The translations under genes and the position numbers were made by a program. The notes beneath the pieces are model-generated. The model saw only the letters and a program-made list of their open reading frames with translations. It had not been told where the DNA came from and ran no database searches. Positions 55,242 to 64,000 of a stretch of 64,000 bases of DNA are shown piece after piece. The stretch lies in contig NZ_CP038271.1 in assembly GCF_004571195.1 (NCBI RefSeq), positions 124,001 to 188,000 of the forward strand. Direction: 5' to 3'. The first letter of the stretch is position 1. Every line of letters starts with the position of its first letter. This DNA is from Legionella geestiana. GTDB lineage: Bacteria > Pseudomonadota > Gammaproteobacteria > Legionellales > Legionellaceae.

Positions 55242-58200
55242 ATGCCGCCGTTTCTTTTAAATCCACCTCAGAGCGGGCATGGATACTGGAGCCATCTTGC
55301 AAGGGCCGCCCTGCCGCTTGCGCTTGCAGAATACTGGCAGCAAAATCCGGGCGTCATGCTGGTGGTCACGACCGATAACAATGAAGCCGATGCTTTAACG
55401 GAGTCATTGCGCTTTTTTTTGCCGAAAGATACGGAGATACTCACTTTTCCCGATCGCGAAACCCTTCCCTATGACCATTTTTCCCCGCATGAGGATATTC
55501 TTTCAGAGCGCCTGTCGACGTTGAGCCGGCTTAAACGTGCACAGAAACTGCTCGTGGTCAGCGCCTTCAGCACCCTGATGCACAGGCTTTGTCCGCCTGA
55601 GTTCCTGCACCAGCATCTGCTCGTATTAAATGTCGGGGACACCCTGAACCCGGATACCTTTCGCGAACAGCTCACGATTGCCGGCTACCAGTGCGTCAGC
55701 AAGGTACTTGAACATGGCGAGTATGCACTGCGCGGCGCGATTCTCGATATCTTCCCCATGGGAAGCACGCATCCTTTCCGAATTGAACTCTTTGACAATA
55801 CCATTGAGAGTCTTCGCTGCTTTGACGCTGAATCACAGCGCACGATTGAAAAGATAGATGCCGTCCGTATTCTGCCGGCACGTGAATTTGGCAAGGATTC
55901 TGAGAGTATCGGGCGGTTTCGCGGTGCGTGGCGCGAAGCCTTCAGCGGTAACCCGAGCCAGTCACCGGTCTATACTGCGGTCAGTGAAGGTCAGCTTCCT
56001 GGTGGCATCGAATACTATCTGCCGCTCTTTTTTGAGAAGACGGCGACGATTGCTGATTATCTGCCAGAAGACGCACACATCTTTCTCGCGGGTGACACAC
56101 GAAGCGCCGGCATCCGTTTTGAGGAAGAAATTGATGCGCGTTACGAGCAGCTGCGGCACGATTTGCAGCGCCCGCTCCTGCCGCCACCGGCACTTTTTCA
56201 ATCAACCAGTGCACTTGAAGAAACGCTTTCACGCTTTCAATGCATTCACATCACCGCAACTCCCCCTAAAAAAGCGCGGGATATCTTCAATTTCAACACC
56301 CTTACCGGGGGGCTCTATCCTGCGAACCGCAAAAGCGAACAACCGCTCGAAACCCTCGCAAAACACCTTCAGACCCGCGATACACGTTTTCTGCTGATGG
56401 CCGAAAGCGCCGGACGGCGCGAAGTGCTTCAGGAGATGCTCTCCAGAAGCGGCATACGTCCCGGTGTTTTAGAGGGCTGGGTAGATTTTCTGCAAAGCAC
56501 GAATCCCGTGAGTATCGTGGTTGGCCCGCTTGCAGAAGGCGTGGTGTTTAAGGATGCCGCTCTTGAGATAATCGTGGAATCCCAGCTTTTTGGGGAGCAG
56601 GCCGTCCCTCAAAGTCGACGCTCACAAAAAACAATAGACCCCGACCTTATCATCCGCTCACTCGCAGAGCTTCGAGAAGGCAGTCCCGTTGTGCACCTGC
56701 AGTTTGGGGTTGGACGTTATGAGGGGCTTCAATACATTGAATCGGGCGGGACGCGCGGTGAATTTCTCGTCATCCGCTACGCCAACGATGATAAAATCTA
56801 TGTGCCGGTCACTTCCCTTCACCTCGTAAGCCGCTATACGGGACTTGACAGCGAACATGCCCCCCTGCACCGTTTAGGGACGGATCAATGGCAGAAAGAA
56901 AAGAAAAAGGCCGCTGAAAAAATCCGCGATACCGCAGCAGAGCTGCTTGATATCTACGCGCGCCGGGAAGCCAGCAAGGGCGTTGTATCCACCCTTCCTG
57001 CAACCGATTATGCCCTATTTGCCGCCGGGTTTCCTTTTACAGAAACCCGTGACCAGGCACAGGCCATTGATGAAATCGTGAAAGACATGCAATCAACCCG
57101 ACCGATGGATAGACTTATCTGCGGAGATGTTGGTTTTGGTAAAACAGAAGTCGCCATGCGCGCGGCCTTTATCGCCGTGCAAAACGGCCATCAGGTGTGT
57201 GTGCTGGTACCTACCACACTGCTTGCAGCACAGCATTATGATACCTTTCGCGACCGCTTTGCCGATTTTCCCGTTAATATTGCGCTGCTTTCGCGCTTCA
57301 ACAGTGGCAAGGAAGCGACCCAGGTGATTGAAGGCATGCAATCCGGGCGCATCGATATCGTTATCGGTACTCATAAGCTTTTTTCTGCAAACATCGTCTT
57401 CAAACGCCTCGGGCTTTTAATCATTGACGAGGAGCATCGCTTCGGCGTGAAGCAAAAAGAGCACATCCGCGCCCTGCGTGCACATGTTGATGTGCTGTCC
57501 ATGACGGCCACTCCCATTCCACGGACCTTAAACATGTCCATGACCGGCATCCGCGATATTTCGCTGATTGCAACCCCTCCGGCGCGCCGCCTTGCCATTA
57601 AAACGTTCTGGCAGCAGCGTAATGACACGACCCTGCGTGAAGCGGTATTGCGTGAAATACTGCGCGGCGGGCAGGTGTATTTTCTGCACAATAACGTACA
57701 GAGCATTGCCAAAACCACAGAAGACATCCAGACGCTGGTACCGGAAGCGCGGGTGCAGTTTGCCCACGGACAAATGCGCGAGCGCGAACTTGAGCGCATC
57801 ATGTCAGACTTTTATCACCAGCGTTTTAACGTACTGGTATGCACCACCATCATCGAAACCGGTATTGACATCCCCTCTGCCAATACCATCATCATCGACA
57901 GAGCCGACAAGTTCGGGCTGGCGCAGCTTCATCAATTGCGTGGGCGGGTTGGACGTTCTCACCATCAGGCCTATGCATGGCTTTTTACACCGGACAAAAA
58001 ACTGCTGACCTCCGATGCCATCAAGCGGCTAGAGGCGATTGTATCACTTGAAGACCTTGGAGCCGGTTTTGCGCTTGCAACTCACGACCTTGAAATTCGC
58101 GGGGCTGGCGAGCTCCTCGGTGAAGAACAAAGCGGTAACATGCAGGCGCTCGGATTTGGGCTGTTCATGGAGATGCTTGACGAGGCGGTTACTGCACTTA

Positions 58201-58682
58201 AATCTGGAAAAATTCCAGAACTTGCCAATCCGCTGAATCAGGGAGGACCAGACATCGACCTGCGTCACAGCGCACTGCTTCCCGAAGACTATATTGCGGA
58301 TGTGCATACCCGCCTTGTGCTATACAAACAGATTGCGAGTGCGCCTGATACTGAGCGCCTTCGAGCCCTTCAGGTGGAAATGATTGACCGTTTTGGCCTG
58401 TTGCCAGAGGCCGCGAAACAGCTTTTCAGGGTTACGGAGCTCAAGCTGCTGGCCTCAAAGCTTGGCATCAAACGCATTCAGGCAGGCGGGAATGCTGGAA
58501 AAATTGAATTTGGAGAATCGGCAAATATCGATGCCGCCGCTCTTATTCGGCTGATTCAACTGCATGCAAAACGCTATCAGCTGGACGGTCCGACACGTTT
58601 GCGCTTTATACTTGATGGCGATACCCCCGAATCCCGTACAGCCGAAATTACGGCGCTGCTAAACGCGCTGACACCGCCTTAG
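55242..58682 (+). CDS. mfd: Transcription-repair coupling factor Mfd
   Basis: 1146 residues (E. coli 1148) from ATG 55242; a TTG ten codons earlier is rejected. UvrB-homology module at the N-terminus (LPYDHFSPHEDILSERLSTL), the RNA-polymerase-interaction domain (VVHLQFGVGRYEGLQYIESG), and RecG-like motor motifs: Walker A ICGDVGFGKTEVAMRAAFIA near 626, DEEH near 729, TATPIPRTLNMSMTGIRDIS, TTIIETGIDIPSANTII and QLHQLRGRVGRSHHQAYAWL. It removes stalled RNA polymerase from DNA lesions and recruits UvrA. It ends with a hairpin that starts at the last base of the stop. Confidence 0.97.
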   Translation: MPPFLLNPPQSGHGYWSHLARAALPLALAEYWQQNPGVMLVVTTDNNEADALTESLRFFLPKDTEILTFPDRETLPYDHFSPHEDILSERLSTLSRLKRAQKLLVVSAFSTLMHRLCPPEFLHQHLLVLNVGDTLNPDTFREQLTIAGYQCVSKVLEHGEYALRGAILDIFPMGSTHPFRIELFDNTIESLRCFDAESQRTIEKIDAVRILPAREFGKDSESIGRFRGAWREAFSGNPSQSPVYTAVSEGQLPGGIEYYLPLFFEKTATIADYLPEDAHIFLAGDTRSAGIRFEEEIDARYEQLRHDLQRPLLPPPALFQSTSALEETLSRFQCIHITATPPKKARDIFNFNTLTGGLYPANRKSEQPLETLAKHLQTRDTRFLLMAESAGRREVLQEMLSRSGIRPGVLEGWVDFLQSTNPVSIVVGPLAEGVVFKDAALEIIVESQLFGEQAVPQSRRSQKTIDPDLIIRSLAELREGSPVVHLQFGVGRYEGLQYIESGGTRGEFLVIRYANDDKIYVPVTSLHLVSRYTGLDSEHAPLHRLGTDQWQKEKKKAAEKIRDTAAELLDIYARREASKGVVSTLPATDYALFAAGFPFTETRDQAQAIDEIVKDMQSTRPMDRLICGDVGFGKTEVAMRAAFIAVQNGHQVCVLVPTTLLAAQHYDTFRDRFADFPVNIALLSRFNSGKEATQVIEGMQSGRIDIVIGTHKLFSANIVFKRLGLLIIDEEHRFGVKQKEHIRALRAHVDVLSMTATPIPRTLNMSMTGIRDISLIATPPARRLAIKTFWQQRNDTTLREAVLREILRGGQVYFLHNNVQSIAKTTEDIQTLVPEARVQFAHGQMRERELERIMSDFYHQRFNVLVCTTIIETGIDIPSANTIIIDRADKFGLAQLHQLRGRVGRSHHQAYAWLFTPDKKLLTSDAIKRLEAIVSLEDLGAGFALATHDLEIRGAGELLGEEQSGNMQALGFGLFMEMLDEAVTALKSGKIPELANPLNQGGPDIDLRHSALLPEDYIADVHTRLVLYKQIASAPDTERLRALQVEMIDRFGLLPEAAKQLFRVTELKLLASKLGIKRIQAGGNAGKIEFGESANIDAAALIRLIQLHAKRYQLDGPTRLRFILDGDTPESRTAEITALLNALTPP

Positions 58683-58727
58683 CGCGCAGAGTACACCCTT
58701 TTATACACAATGGTATTATCTGCGCGC
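58682..58727 (+). terminator. Hairpin after mfd
   Basis: GCGCGCAGA (58682-58690) pairs with TCTGCGCGC (58719-58727) around a 28-base loop. It is followed by CTTAT but no long T run, so it may be a weak terminator. The 58728-58821 stretch up to the next gene is AT-rich and should hold its promoter. Confidence 0.4.
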
Positions 58728-58821
58728 CTTATGACTCATCATCAACCATGCTATATTTTTAATTGTTATTGATAGGCGTCGGCGCTACAATTGCATTATT
58801 GTTGTTCTTTCCGGTTATTAA

Positions 58822-61800
58822 ATGCCATTTTTTGTAACGCCATACCATCCACAGAGATACGCAGGCATCGCTGCTCATATTGAGTACTGGCAACTGTGCA
58901 AGCAATTGGGGCGCGCATTTAACTGCAATCCAAGAAGTATTTCTATGATTATAAGCGGAAAGGGGCGTCTGTCATCACCACTGCTTGACGGTACACTTAA
59001 CTTTCACTCCGTCTACTTCTCAAGGCGGGTCATATCCTGTCTGCATTCAGACTTTCTGGCGGTTAACCCTGAAAAAAAATGGAACCTCTCTTTTTTGCAC
59101 CGGCAAAAAACCAGCGAAGCTTCCTATTCTAATCTGCCTCGCGGTACCTTGAGTGTCGACCGTCTGCTGGCCAGTAAACCCTGCTTTGTCGACCCCCACC
59201 CGCAGGAGCAGATAAAAAAACGACATATTCTGATTTACGACTGGTCGGCTCGAGGCTGGGATGCAAACCGTGCAGCCCAGGTAACTCGACTGGGCAGTCA
59301 ACTCATTGAAGCAGGTTATCCTGTGCATGTTATTCTCGCCGGCAGGCTTCAAAGGATTAATAAACCTGACCTGCTGATTGATATGCTGAAAGAAAATCAG
59401 CACATCTTTTCGGAGGATGAGCTCTATCAGGCGGCAGCCAGGATAAAAATACCGAGAGATAAACTGCATATTCTCGATTATCACGGGCTTAATGCCATTA
59501 TTGACGACGCGACACCTTTAGACAGAACGCTGGAAACAGGCGATTGGTGGCACAATCTGAGTGACCACGAACAGAATGAGCTGGTGCAGGAATTACAAAA
59601 TGTCTATCCTCCTTTTGAGGCCATCGTCTGCAAGACATTCCCGGATGATATTCTTATGGCCGAGCGGCTGGAGGAAGCTCTTAATATCCCTGTTGTGTGG
59701 CGTTTTAGTACCGTTAACCTTGATGAAGTTTTACTGAATGAGCTTGTAGCCTCAGAAATGGCTATCCGGCGCGGGTATTCTCTTAATCCTTCGCATTTTA
59801 ACCGTATTGAGTCTCTGACACTGCACCCCTGTGGTGAGCGCCCCGCGCTCCCGGTCATGGTTGGAACAGTATTGCAGGCATGTACAGCACTGAAAGCATT
59901 AAATCTTGAGAACGCAGATGGCACCGTTCACTTGAATGCGGCGAGCGAATTTCATCGTCTTGAAACATTGAATCTGTCAGGGTCAGACATTACTAACGAA
60001 ACCCTCGAGGCCCTGCTCAGAAAATGCCCTAATCTTAAGCACCTTGCGTTGGAAGGCTGTCTAAGAATCAACTGGAATTGTCTTGAATTATCACTGTTTA
60101 GGGGCATCGAATCCCTGACCTGTGAGGGTGACGTCAACCTGAATGCGCTTGCCGATGCCGCACACACTCTTAAAACATTGACTCTTTCACTGCACAAAAT
60201 CCATGAGCGAATTACAAGCACCTGCGTAAGATTCGAAAGACTTAAGAATCTCTGCCTCTATGGCGATAAAATTCAGGCTGAAGACCTCGAAAATATCCTT
60301 GCAAGTGCTCAAAAACTTGTGTGCCTCGAGCTTGAGGATATTGATATTGAGGGGAGTCTTTCTGGAAGCACTCCTCTTCCCGCCCTTAAACGCTTTTTCT
60401 TTAAACGCCATGGGGAAAGCAGCAGGCAGCGAAAAACCACTTTCGAATCCATTTTAGCCTTACTGAGAAGAGCCCCGGAACTTAAGGAACTTCATCTTGG
60501 CAATATCAAGTTTGAAGTTTCGGAAAACCTCGCAGGTCTTAGCCTTCCTGCCCTCGAAACCTTAAAAATCAGCGCTCCAAACACAGGCCCAGACATAGAG
60601 CCATACATCAACAACGAGCATGTTGAAGGCCTGCTGCGTGCAACGAAGAATCTAACGACACTTGACCTCTCTGAATGCAGAAGTACAGCGGTTACAGGAC
60701 CGTTCATCTGCGACCCACTGACTGCGCTGACGACACTAAACATCGCCAAATCATACCTTAACAGTGCTTGCCTTCAGGGCTTACTTCAAGGAGCAAGTGA
60801 TTTAAGAACCCTTGATGCCTCTTACTGTGAATCTATCAACCCCCCCTTTTCCTGCGGCCCACTTACGGCACTGACAACATTAAATCTCGTCAATTCATTC
60901 ATCAGCGGTGAAAGTCTTGAAAACCTGCTGCGCGGCGCCAAAAGTTTGAGAATACTTGACCTGACATATTGCCAAAATGTCGCCCATTTTTCCTCTGACA
61001 CGCTGCCGGTACTTGAAACGCTGAATGTCGGTGGAGCAGCAATCACCAGCAAGAGTCTCTCGAGCCTGCTGCAGAATGCAAAAAACCTTAAAACACTGAT
61101 TGCCTGCTATTGCCGGGGAATTTCAGACACTTTCTACTGCGAAGCGCTGCTGGCGCTTGAAACCCTCGATGTCAGTCATTCAAGCATCACCAGCGAATCC
61201 GTTGAAGGCTTACTGTGGGATGCCAAAAATCTAAAACATCTTAACCTCAGTCAATGCACATTTGATACATACAGTATTTCCTGCAGCCCGCTCCCTCTCC
61301 TTGAAACGCTTAAACTCACCAACGCAAGAATCACCAGCGCATCGCTTGAAAGCTTACTGACCAATGCCAAAAACCTGAAATGCCTTGATCTTGCCAACTG
61401 CCGCCTTGTTGATGACGGTTTTTCCTTCAGTTCACTACCGGCACTTGAAACCCTTGATGTCAGCCACTCAAGCATTAACGGCATGTTGCTCGAAGGCTTG
61501 CTGCAGGATGCGAAACATCTGAAAATGCTGAATGTCTCAGGGTCTCTCCTAATCAAAGATGATTTTTCCTGCGGCCCACTGCCTGCACTTGAAACACTGG
61601 AGATAAATAACATCACCGTGTCTCATACAACTCTCACACACATCCTGCGACAAGCCCCCAATCTCAAAACACTGAAACTGCCTGAGAACCCTCGATTCGA
61701 AAAAAACAATTTGCCTGAAGCGCTTCAGGAGCGTCTTAACGGCATACCTGCGGTTGACTATCCGAAGAGCAGCGTGACTTATCCCTTTTTCTCAAGTACC

Positions 61801-64000
61801 CCCTTGTTAAAAACCGCTTCTTCAAGCGAATCTCCCTCTGTCCCAACTGAATTGCCCAGCACAGACGCCTTCTCTACCCCCCTGGAAGACCCTGTTCATG
61901 ACCGTCGCTCACATCTGGAAACCAAACCTGATGCAACTGGTTTAGATTTTCAGTATCGCGGCACCAATGCAACGCGCAATCAGGGAATGATAATCGAAAA
62001 ACTCTCACAGTACCTGACACTCACTCAACACAAAACCCATTTTATCCCCCTGCTGCAAAATGGGATTTGCAATGGCCTGTGCGGCCTTTTTAAGGCGCTG
62101 TCGCCGCAGCAATGGCAAGCGTTCATGAATGAGATTGAGGCCTGGGACGGCAGAGAGGCAACGCTTACGCATTCGTGCCACCTCCATTTTCGCCAGTTAC
62201 TGGAAGTCATAGAAAACCACCAGTTCAATCAAGAAGAGCCTCTCACATATGCAGGCGAAAATCTGCAGGACTTTCTCTCACAGGCGCGTGTATCGACTGC
62301 TGTCATTCTCAAAAATCCGTGGCATGCCATATGTGTGCATAAAACAGGCACCGATAACTGGCGGTTTTATGACCCCAATTTCATCGATGGCGGCAAAACC
62401 ATCACCCCGCTTGCAGCACTTATGGCAGAAATCGTAAAAAGCCTTGGTACTCTTATTGCTGTTGAAAATGCACCCGAGCTGACCCCGGGAATCACTGATC
62501 CCGACCATTTCCTGGAAGAAGGCGGTCTGCTGGCACTTTGTATGTGTGAAAACCGTGAAGACATGCTCCGAACACTCAACAAAGACCCTGAACACTTCAG
62601 TCGAAATGCGCTTGACGGTATATTGTTGCGCAGAGTCGATGGCATACCAGCATGGCAAATCGGCGAAAAGCACCCCAATGTGCGTTTGCAGGTATTTACA
62701 GAGGGGTTAATCGAAGCATTTCAAAAAGAATACGGCGCCGAGGCGCCCGCATTACTTGCAAAAAGCGCTGAGCGTGCGGGCTCGAAACAAGCCCCTCCAC
62801 CAGCCCCCGCACCCTCAGAATGCCGTCTTGATGCCGATACGGCGAACCCCAATACCCCGCAGCGTGCGAAGCGCATTTTCTACCCGCTGGCCAATGGCGT
62901 GCGTGCGCCTCTGGTTAACCGTTATCGCCTGCGGACGTTTGATGTACTTCACATAAACCGAGAGCCCTGCGGCCTCAGCGATGCCTTCAGGCTTGCCCTT
63001 GACGGAGAGCCGGAATATACAGAGGTGGATTACGAGCGCCTGCCGACGGTGGAGGCCATAGAGGGTCTTCGTGGACACGCTACTCCTGTTCCGTTTTACC
63101 TTGGCATTCAGGAACTTACACCAGGCGAGCACTGGCAGCCCCTCGCCTCGCTCTCACCGCGTGAAACGCTCAGCCATCTTCATACCGAGCCTGCCGACGC
63201 TGACATTTCACTCGCGTATTCAAAGCGCGATAATCAGTATTACCTTCGGGTACGCAGTGAGGTGCCATCACTCACCGTGCGCTTTGTCGTGCAGGAGCAC
63301 GCGCCTGAACCAGCACCCTCAGTGCCTGAGGCGATACACGCACTGCAGCAGGAACTCATGGGATATGGCGAGGGGGCACTCGAAGGGGTTCAGCCTGAAT
63401 GGAGCGGGAGCGACTACCTTCAGGCCATTCGCACCCAGAAAAAAGGCGCCTGTCGCCATCGGGCCGTGGCTTTTAAAGCCGCCATGGAAGCGCTCTTTCC
63501 AGCCATTCCGGTTCGCATCGTGGTCAATGACGTACACGCGTTTGCTGAAGTGTGTATTGATGGCTATTGGCTGACACTGGACTTTGGCGGCTATCAAGCC
63601 CGCCTGCAGATTGATGACAGCCATCGTCCGGCGGGCGATGATATTGATGCAGACCGCGCGGTTTTTGAAGAAGCGAACCTTGAGCCATCAGGCGCCCTCA
63701 TCCCGGTTTCGCCGTCTGTGAGTAACGCCCGTCTTTTTGAAAGGGCGCTTGAAACCTGGAAGAAAAAAAGTGCCCGCATCCCGTCGCTGAGCGCCTGGTG
63801 CCAGCGAAAAGTGGCCTGCGGCGCGCCTCTAAAACAGCTCATTGAACTGCCCTCCGACACGGCGCTGCAGGGCCTGCATTATGCGCTGGAAAGGCATTGC
63901 CGCCATATCAGCCGCCCGGTCTTTTATGTGCACACGCCCGATGACCTCGTCTGTCAGGCACCTTTTGTGCGCATGGCGGACAATGGCCGGGAAGGCATCC
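58822..64000 (+). CDS. Giant leucine-rich-repeat protein with YopT-like Cys-His-Asp and transglutaminase-like domains (3' end outside window)
   Basis: An uninterrupted frame of 1726 codons from ATG 58822 to the window edge; no clear RBS, so the start is the weak point. Residues 1-330 are unique (RHILIYDWSARGWDANRAAQ). About 330-970 are leucine-rich repeats in pairs of about 24 residues (LETLDVSHSSITSESVEGLL, then LKHLNLSQC), many with Cys or Asn at the turn. After a Ser/Thr-rich linker (about 985-1040) comes a domain with Cys1083/Cys1087 (NGICNGLCGLF), His1170 (PWHAICVHK) and Asp1184 (FYDPNFIDGG), the order and context of YopT/C58 cysteine proteases. A Pro-rich linker (APPPAPAPSE, about 1325) follows. 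A second domain has Cys1544 (KKGACRHRAVAF), His1572 (DVHAFAEV) and Asp1588 (WLTLDFGGY), the triad of transglutaminase-like enzymes. There is no signal peptide. It is probably a secretion-system effector; that is inference. Confidence 0.85.
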   Translation, partial: MPFFVTPYHPQRYAGIAAHIEYWQLCKQLGRAFNCNPRSISMIISGKGRLSSPLLDGTLNFHSVYFSRRVISCLHSDFLAVNPEKKWNLSFLHRQKTSEASYSNLPRGTLSVDRLLASKPCFVDPHPQEQIKKRHILIYDWSARGWDANRAAQVTRLGSQLIEAGYPVHVILAGRLQRINKPDLLIDMLKENQHIFSEDELYQAAARIKIPRDKLHILDYHGLNAIIDDATPLDRTLETGDWWHNLSDHEQNELVQELQNVYPPFEAIVCKTFPDDILMAERLEEALNIPVVWRFSTVNLDEVLLNELVASEMAIRRGYSLNPSHFNRIESLTLHPCGERPALPVMVGTVLQACTALKALNLENADGTVHLNAASEFHRLETLNLSGSDITNETLEALLRKCPNLKHLALEGCLRINWNCLELSLFRGIESLTCEGDVNLNALADAAHTLKTLTLSLHKIHERITSTCVRFERLKNLCLYGDKIQAEDLENILASAQKLVCLELEDIDIEGSLSGSTPLPALKRFFFKRHGESSRQRKTTFESILALLRRAPELKELHLGNIKFEVSENLAGLSLPALETLKISAPNTGPDIEPYINNEHVEGLLRATKNLTTLDLSECRSTAVTGPFICDPLTALTTLNIAKSYLNSACLQGLLQGASDLRTLDASYCESINPPFSCGPLTALTTLNLVNSFISGESLENLLRGAKSLRILDLTYCQNVAHFSSDTLPVLETLNVGGAAITSKSLSSLLQNAKNLKTLIACYCRGISDTFYCEALLALETLDVSHSSITSESVEGLLWDAKNLKHLNLSQCTFDTYSISCSPLPLLETLKLTNARITSASLESLLTNAKNLKCLDLANCRLVDDGFSFSSLPALETLDVSHSSINGMLLEGLLQDAKHLKMLNVSGSLLIKDDFSCGPLPALETLEINNITVSHTTLTHILRQAPNLKTLKLPENPRFEKNNLPEALQERLNGIPAVDYPKSSVTYPFFSSTPLLKTASSSESPSVPTELPSTDAFSTPLEDPVHDRRSHLETKPDATGLDFQYRGTNATRNQGMIIEKLSQYLTLTQHKTHFIPLLQNGICNGLCGLFKALSPQQWQAFMNEIEAWDGREATLTHSCHLHFRQLLEVIENHQFNQEEPLTYAGENLQDFLSQARVSTAVILKNPWHAICVHKTGTDNWRFYDPNFIDGGKTITPLAALMAEIVKSLGTLIAVENAPELTPGITDPDHFLEEGGLLALCMCENREDMLRTLNKDPEHFSRNALDGILLRRVDGIPAWQIGEKHPNVRLQVFTEGLIEAFQKEYGAEAPALLAKSAERAGSKQAPPPAPAPSECRLDADTANPNTPQRAKRIFYPLANGVRAPLVNRYRLRTFDVLHINREPCGLSDAFRLALDGEPEYTEVDYERLPTVEAIEGLRGHATPVPFYLGIQELTPGEHWQPLASLSPRETLSHLHTEPADADISLAYSKRDNQYYLRVRSEVPSLTVRFVVQEHAPEPAPSVPEAIHALQQELMGYGEGALEGVQPEWSGSDYLQAIRTQKKGACRHRAVAFKAAMEALFPAIPVRIVVNDVHAFAEVCIDGYWLTLDFGGYQARLQIDDSHRPAGDDIDADRAVFEEANLEPSGALIPVSPSVSNARLFERALETWKKKSARIPSLSAWCQRKVACGAPLKQLIELPSDTALQGLHYALERHCRHISRPVFYVHTPDDLVCQAPFVRMADNGREGI

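Noticed and set aside
59047-63860. Many minus-strand reading frames of 60-145 codons across the giant LRR gene
   Set aside because: They are all antisense to one continuous plus-strand frame with clear LRR periodicity and catalytic motifs, and none has its own recognisable domain or RBS.

Overview
The window looks like part of the chromosome of a Legionella-like gammaproteobacterium (order Legionellales). The reasons are a standard gammaproteobacterial envelope locus (murA-ibaG-mlaBCDEF back to back with kdsDC-lptCAB), a fused anthranilate synthase, several very large orphan proteins with Ser/Glu-rich C-termini of the kind seen among Dot/Icm substrates, and a giant leucine-rich-repeat protein carrying two candidate catalytic domains. 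This assignment is inference from gene content. No rRNA or tRNA gene was recognised.

Layout. 1-9.5 kb is an accessory region with many AT-rich stretches: a poly(A)-polymerase-like gene cut by the left edge, an IS3-family element, an IS4-family element that splits a methyltransferase gene, two decayed copies of one unknown gene, a secreted protein, an alpha/beta hydrolase and many short repeats. 9.5-18.3 kb holds metabolic genes: two zinc-free-type alcohol dehydrogenase/quinone reductase family genes, a UPF0114 membrane protein, an RlmM-like methyltransferase, fadE, and a hydrolase/DUF1189 pair. 18.4-24.5 kb has a MASE1-PAS-GGDEF-EAL protein and a 1057-residue orphan. 24.5-32.3 kb is a minus-strand run: clcA, a TrpE-TrpG fusion, then a three-gene set (WbpM-type dehydratase, GT-C-like membrane protein, UbiA-type prenyltransferase) that resembles a lipid-linked pentose/glycosylation module. 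32.5-33.9 kb is another orphan with an acidic, Ser-rich tail.

33.9-44.4 kb is the envelope core. On the minus strand nif3-murA-ibaG-mlaB-mlaC-mlaD-mlaE-mlaF are almost all overlapping or touching (peptidoglycan precursor synthesis and retrograde phospholipid transport). Divergently, kdsD-kdsC-lptC-lptA-lptB (Kdo synthesis and LPS export) run straight into trpD-trpC. 44.4-47.7 kb has a flavin oxidoreductase followed by two copies of a ~262-bp miniature element, one of them interrupted by an IS30-family insertion. The ends of the miniature element nearly match the ends of the IS4-type element at 4.9-6.1 kb, so the IS4 transposase may mobilise it. 48.2-58.7 kb is mostly housekeeping (glsA, a degenerate GGDEF/EAL LapD-type receptor, pit, xseA, a secreted or membrane-anchored orphan, mfd).

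The right edge (58.8 kb to the end) is one uninterrupted reading frame of at least 1726 codons: a unique N-terminal part, about 12-20 leucine-rich repeats, a Cys-His-Asp domain that looks like a YopT-type (C58) cysteine protease, and a second Cys-His-Asp domain that looks like a transglutaminase. It runs off the window and is the most exciting object here.

A recurring theme is short repeat ends beginning TTAGGG/TAGGG that sit exactly on stop codons (12351, 9538, 49229 and near 33891). The IS3 element at 1727 similarly replaced the stop codon of its neighbour with its own TAA.
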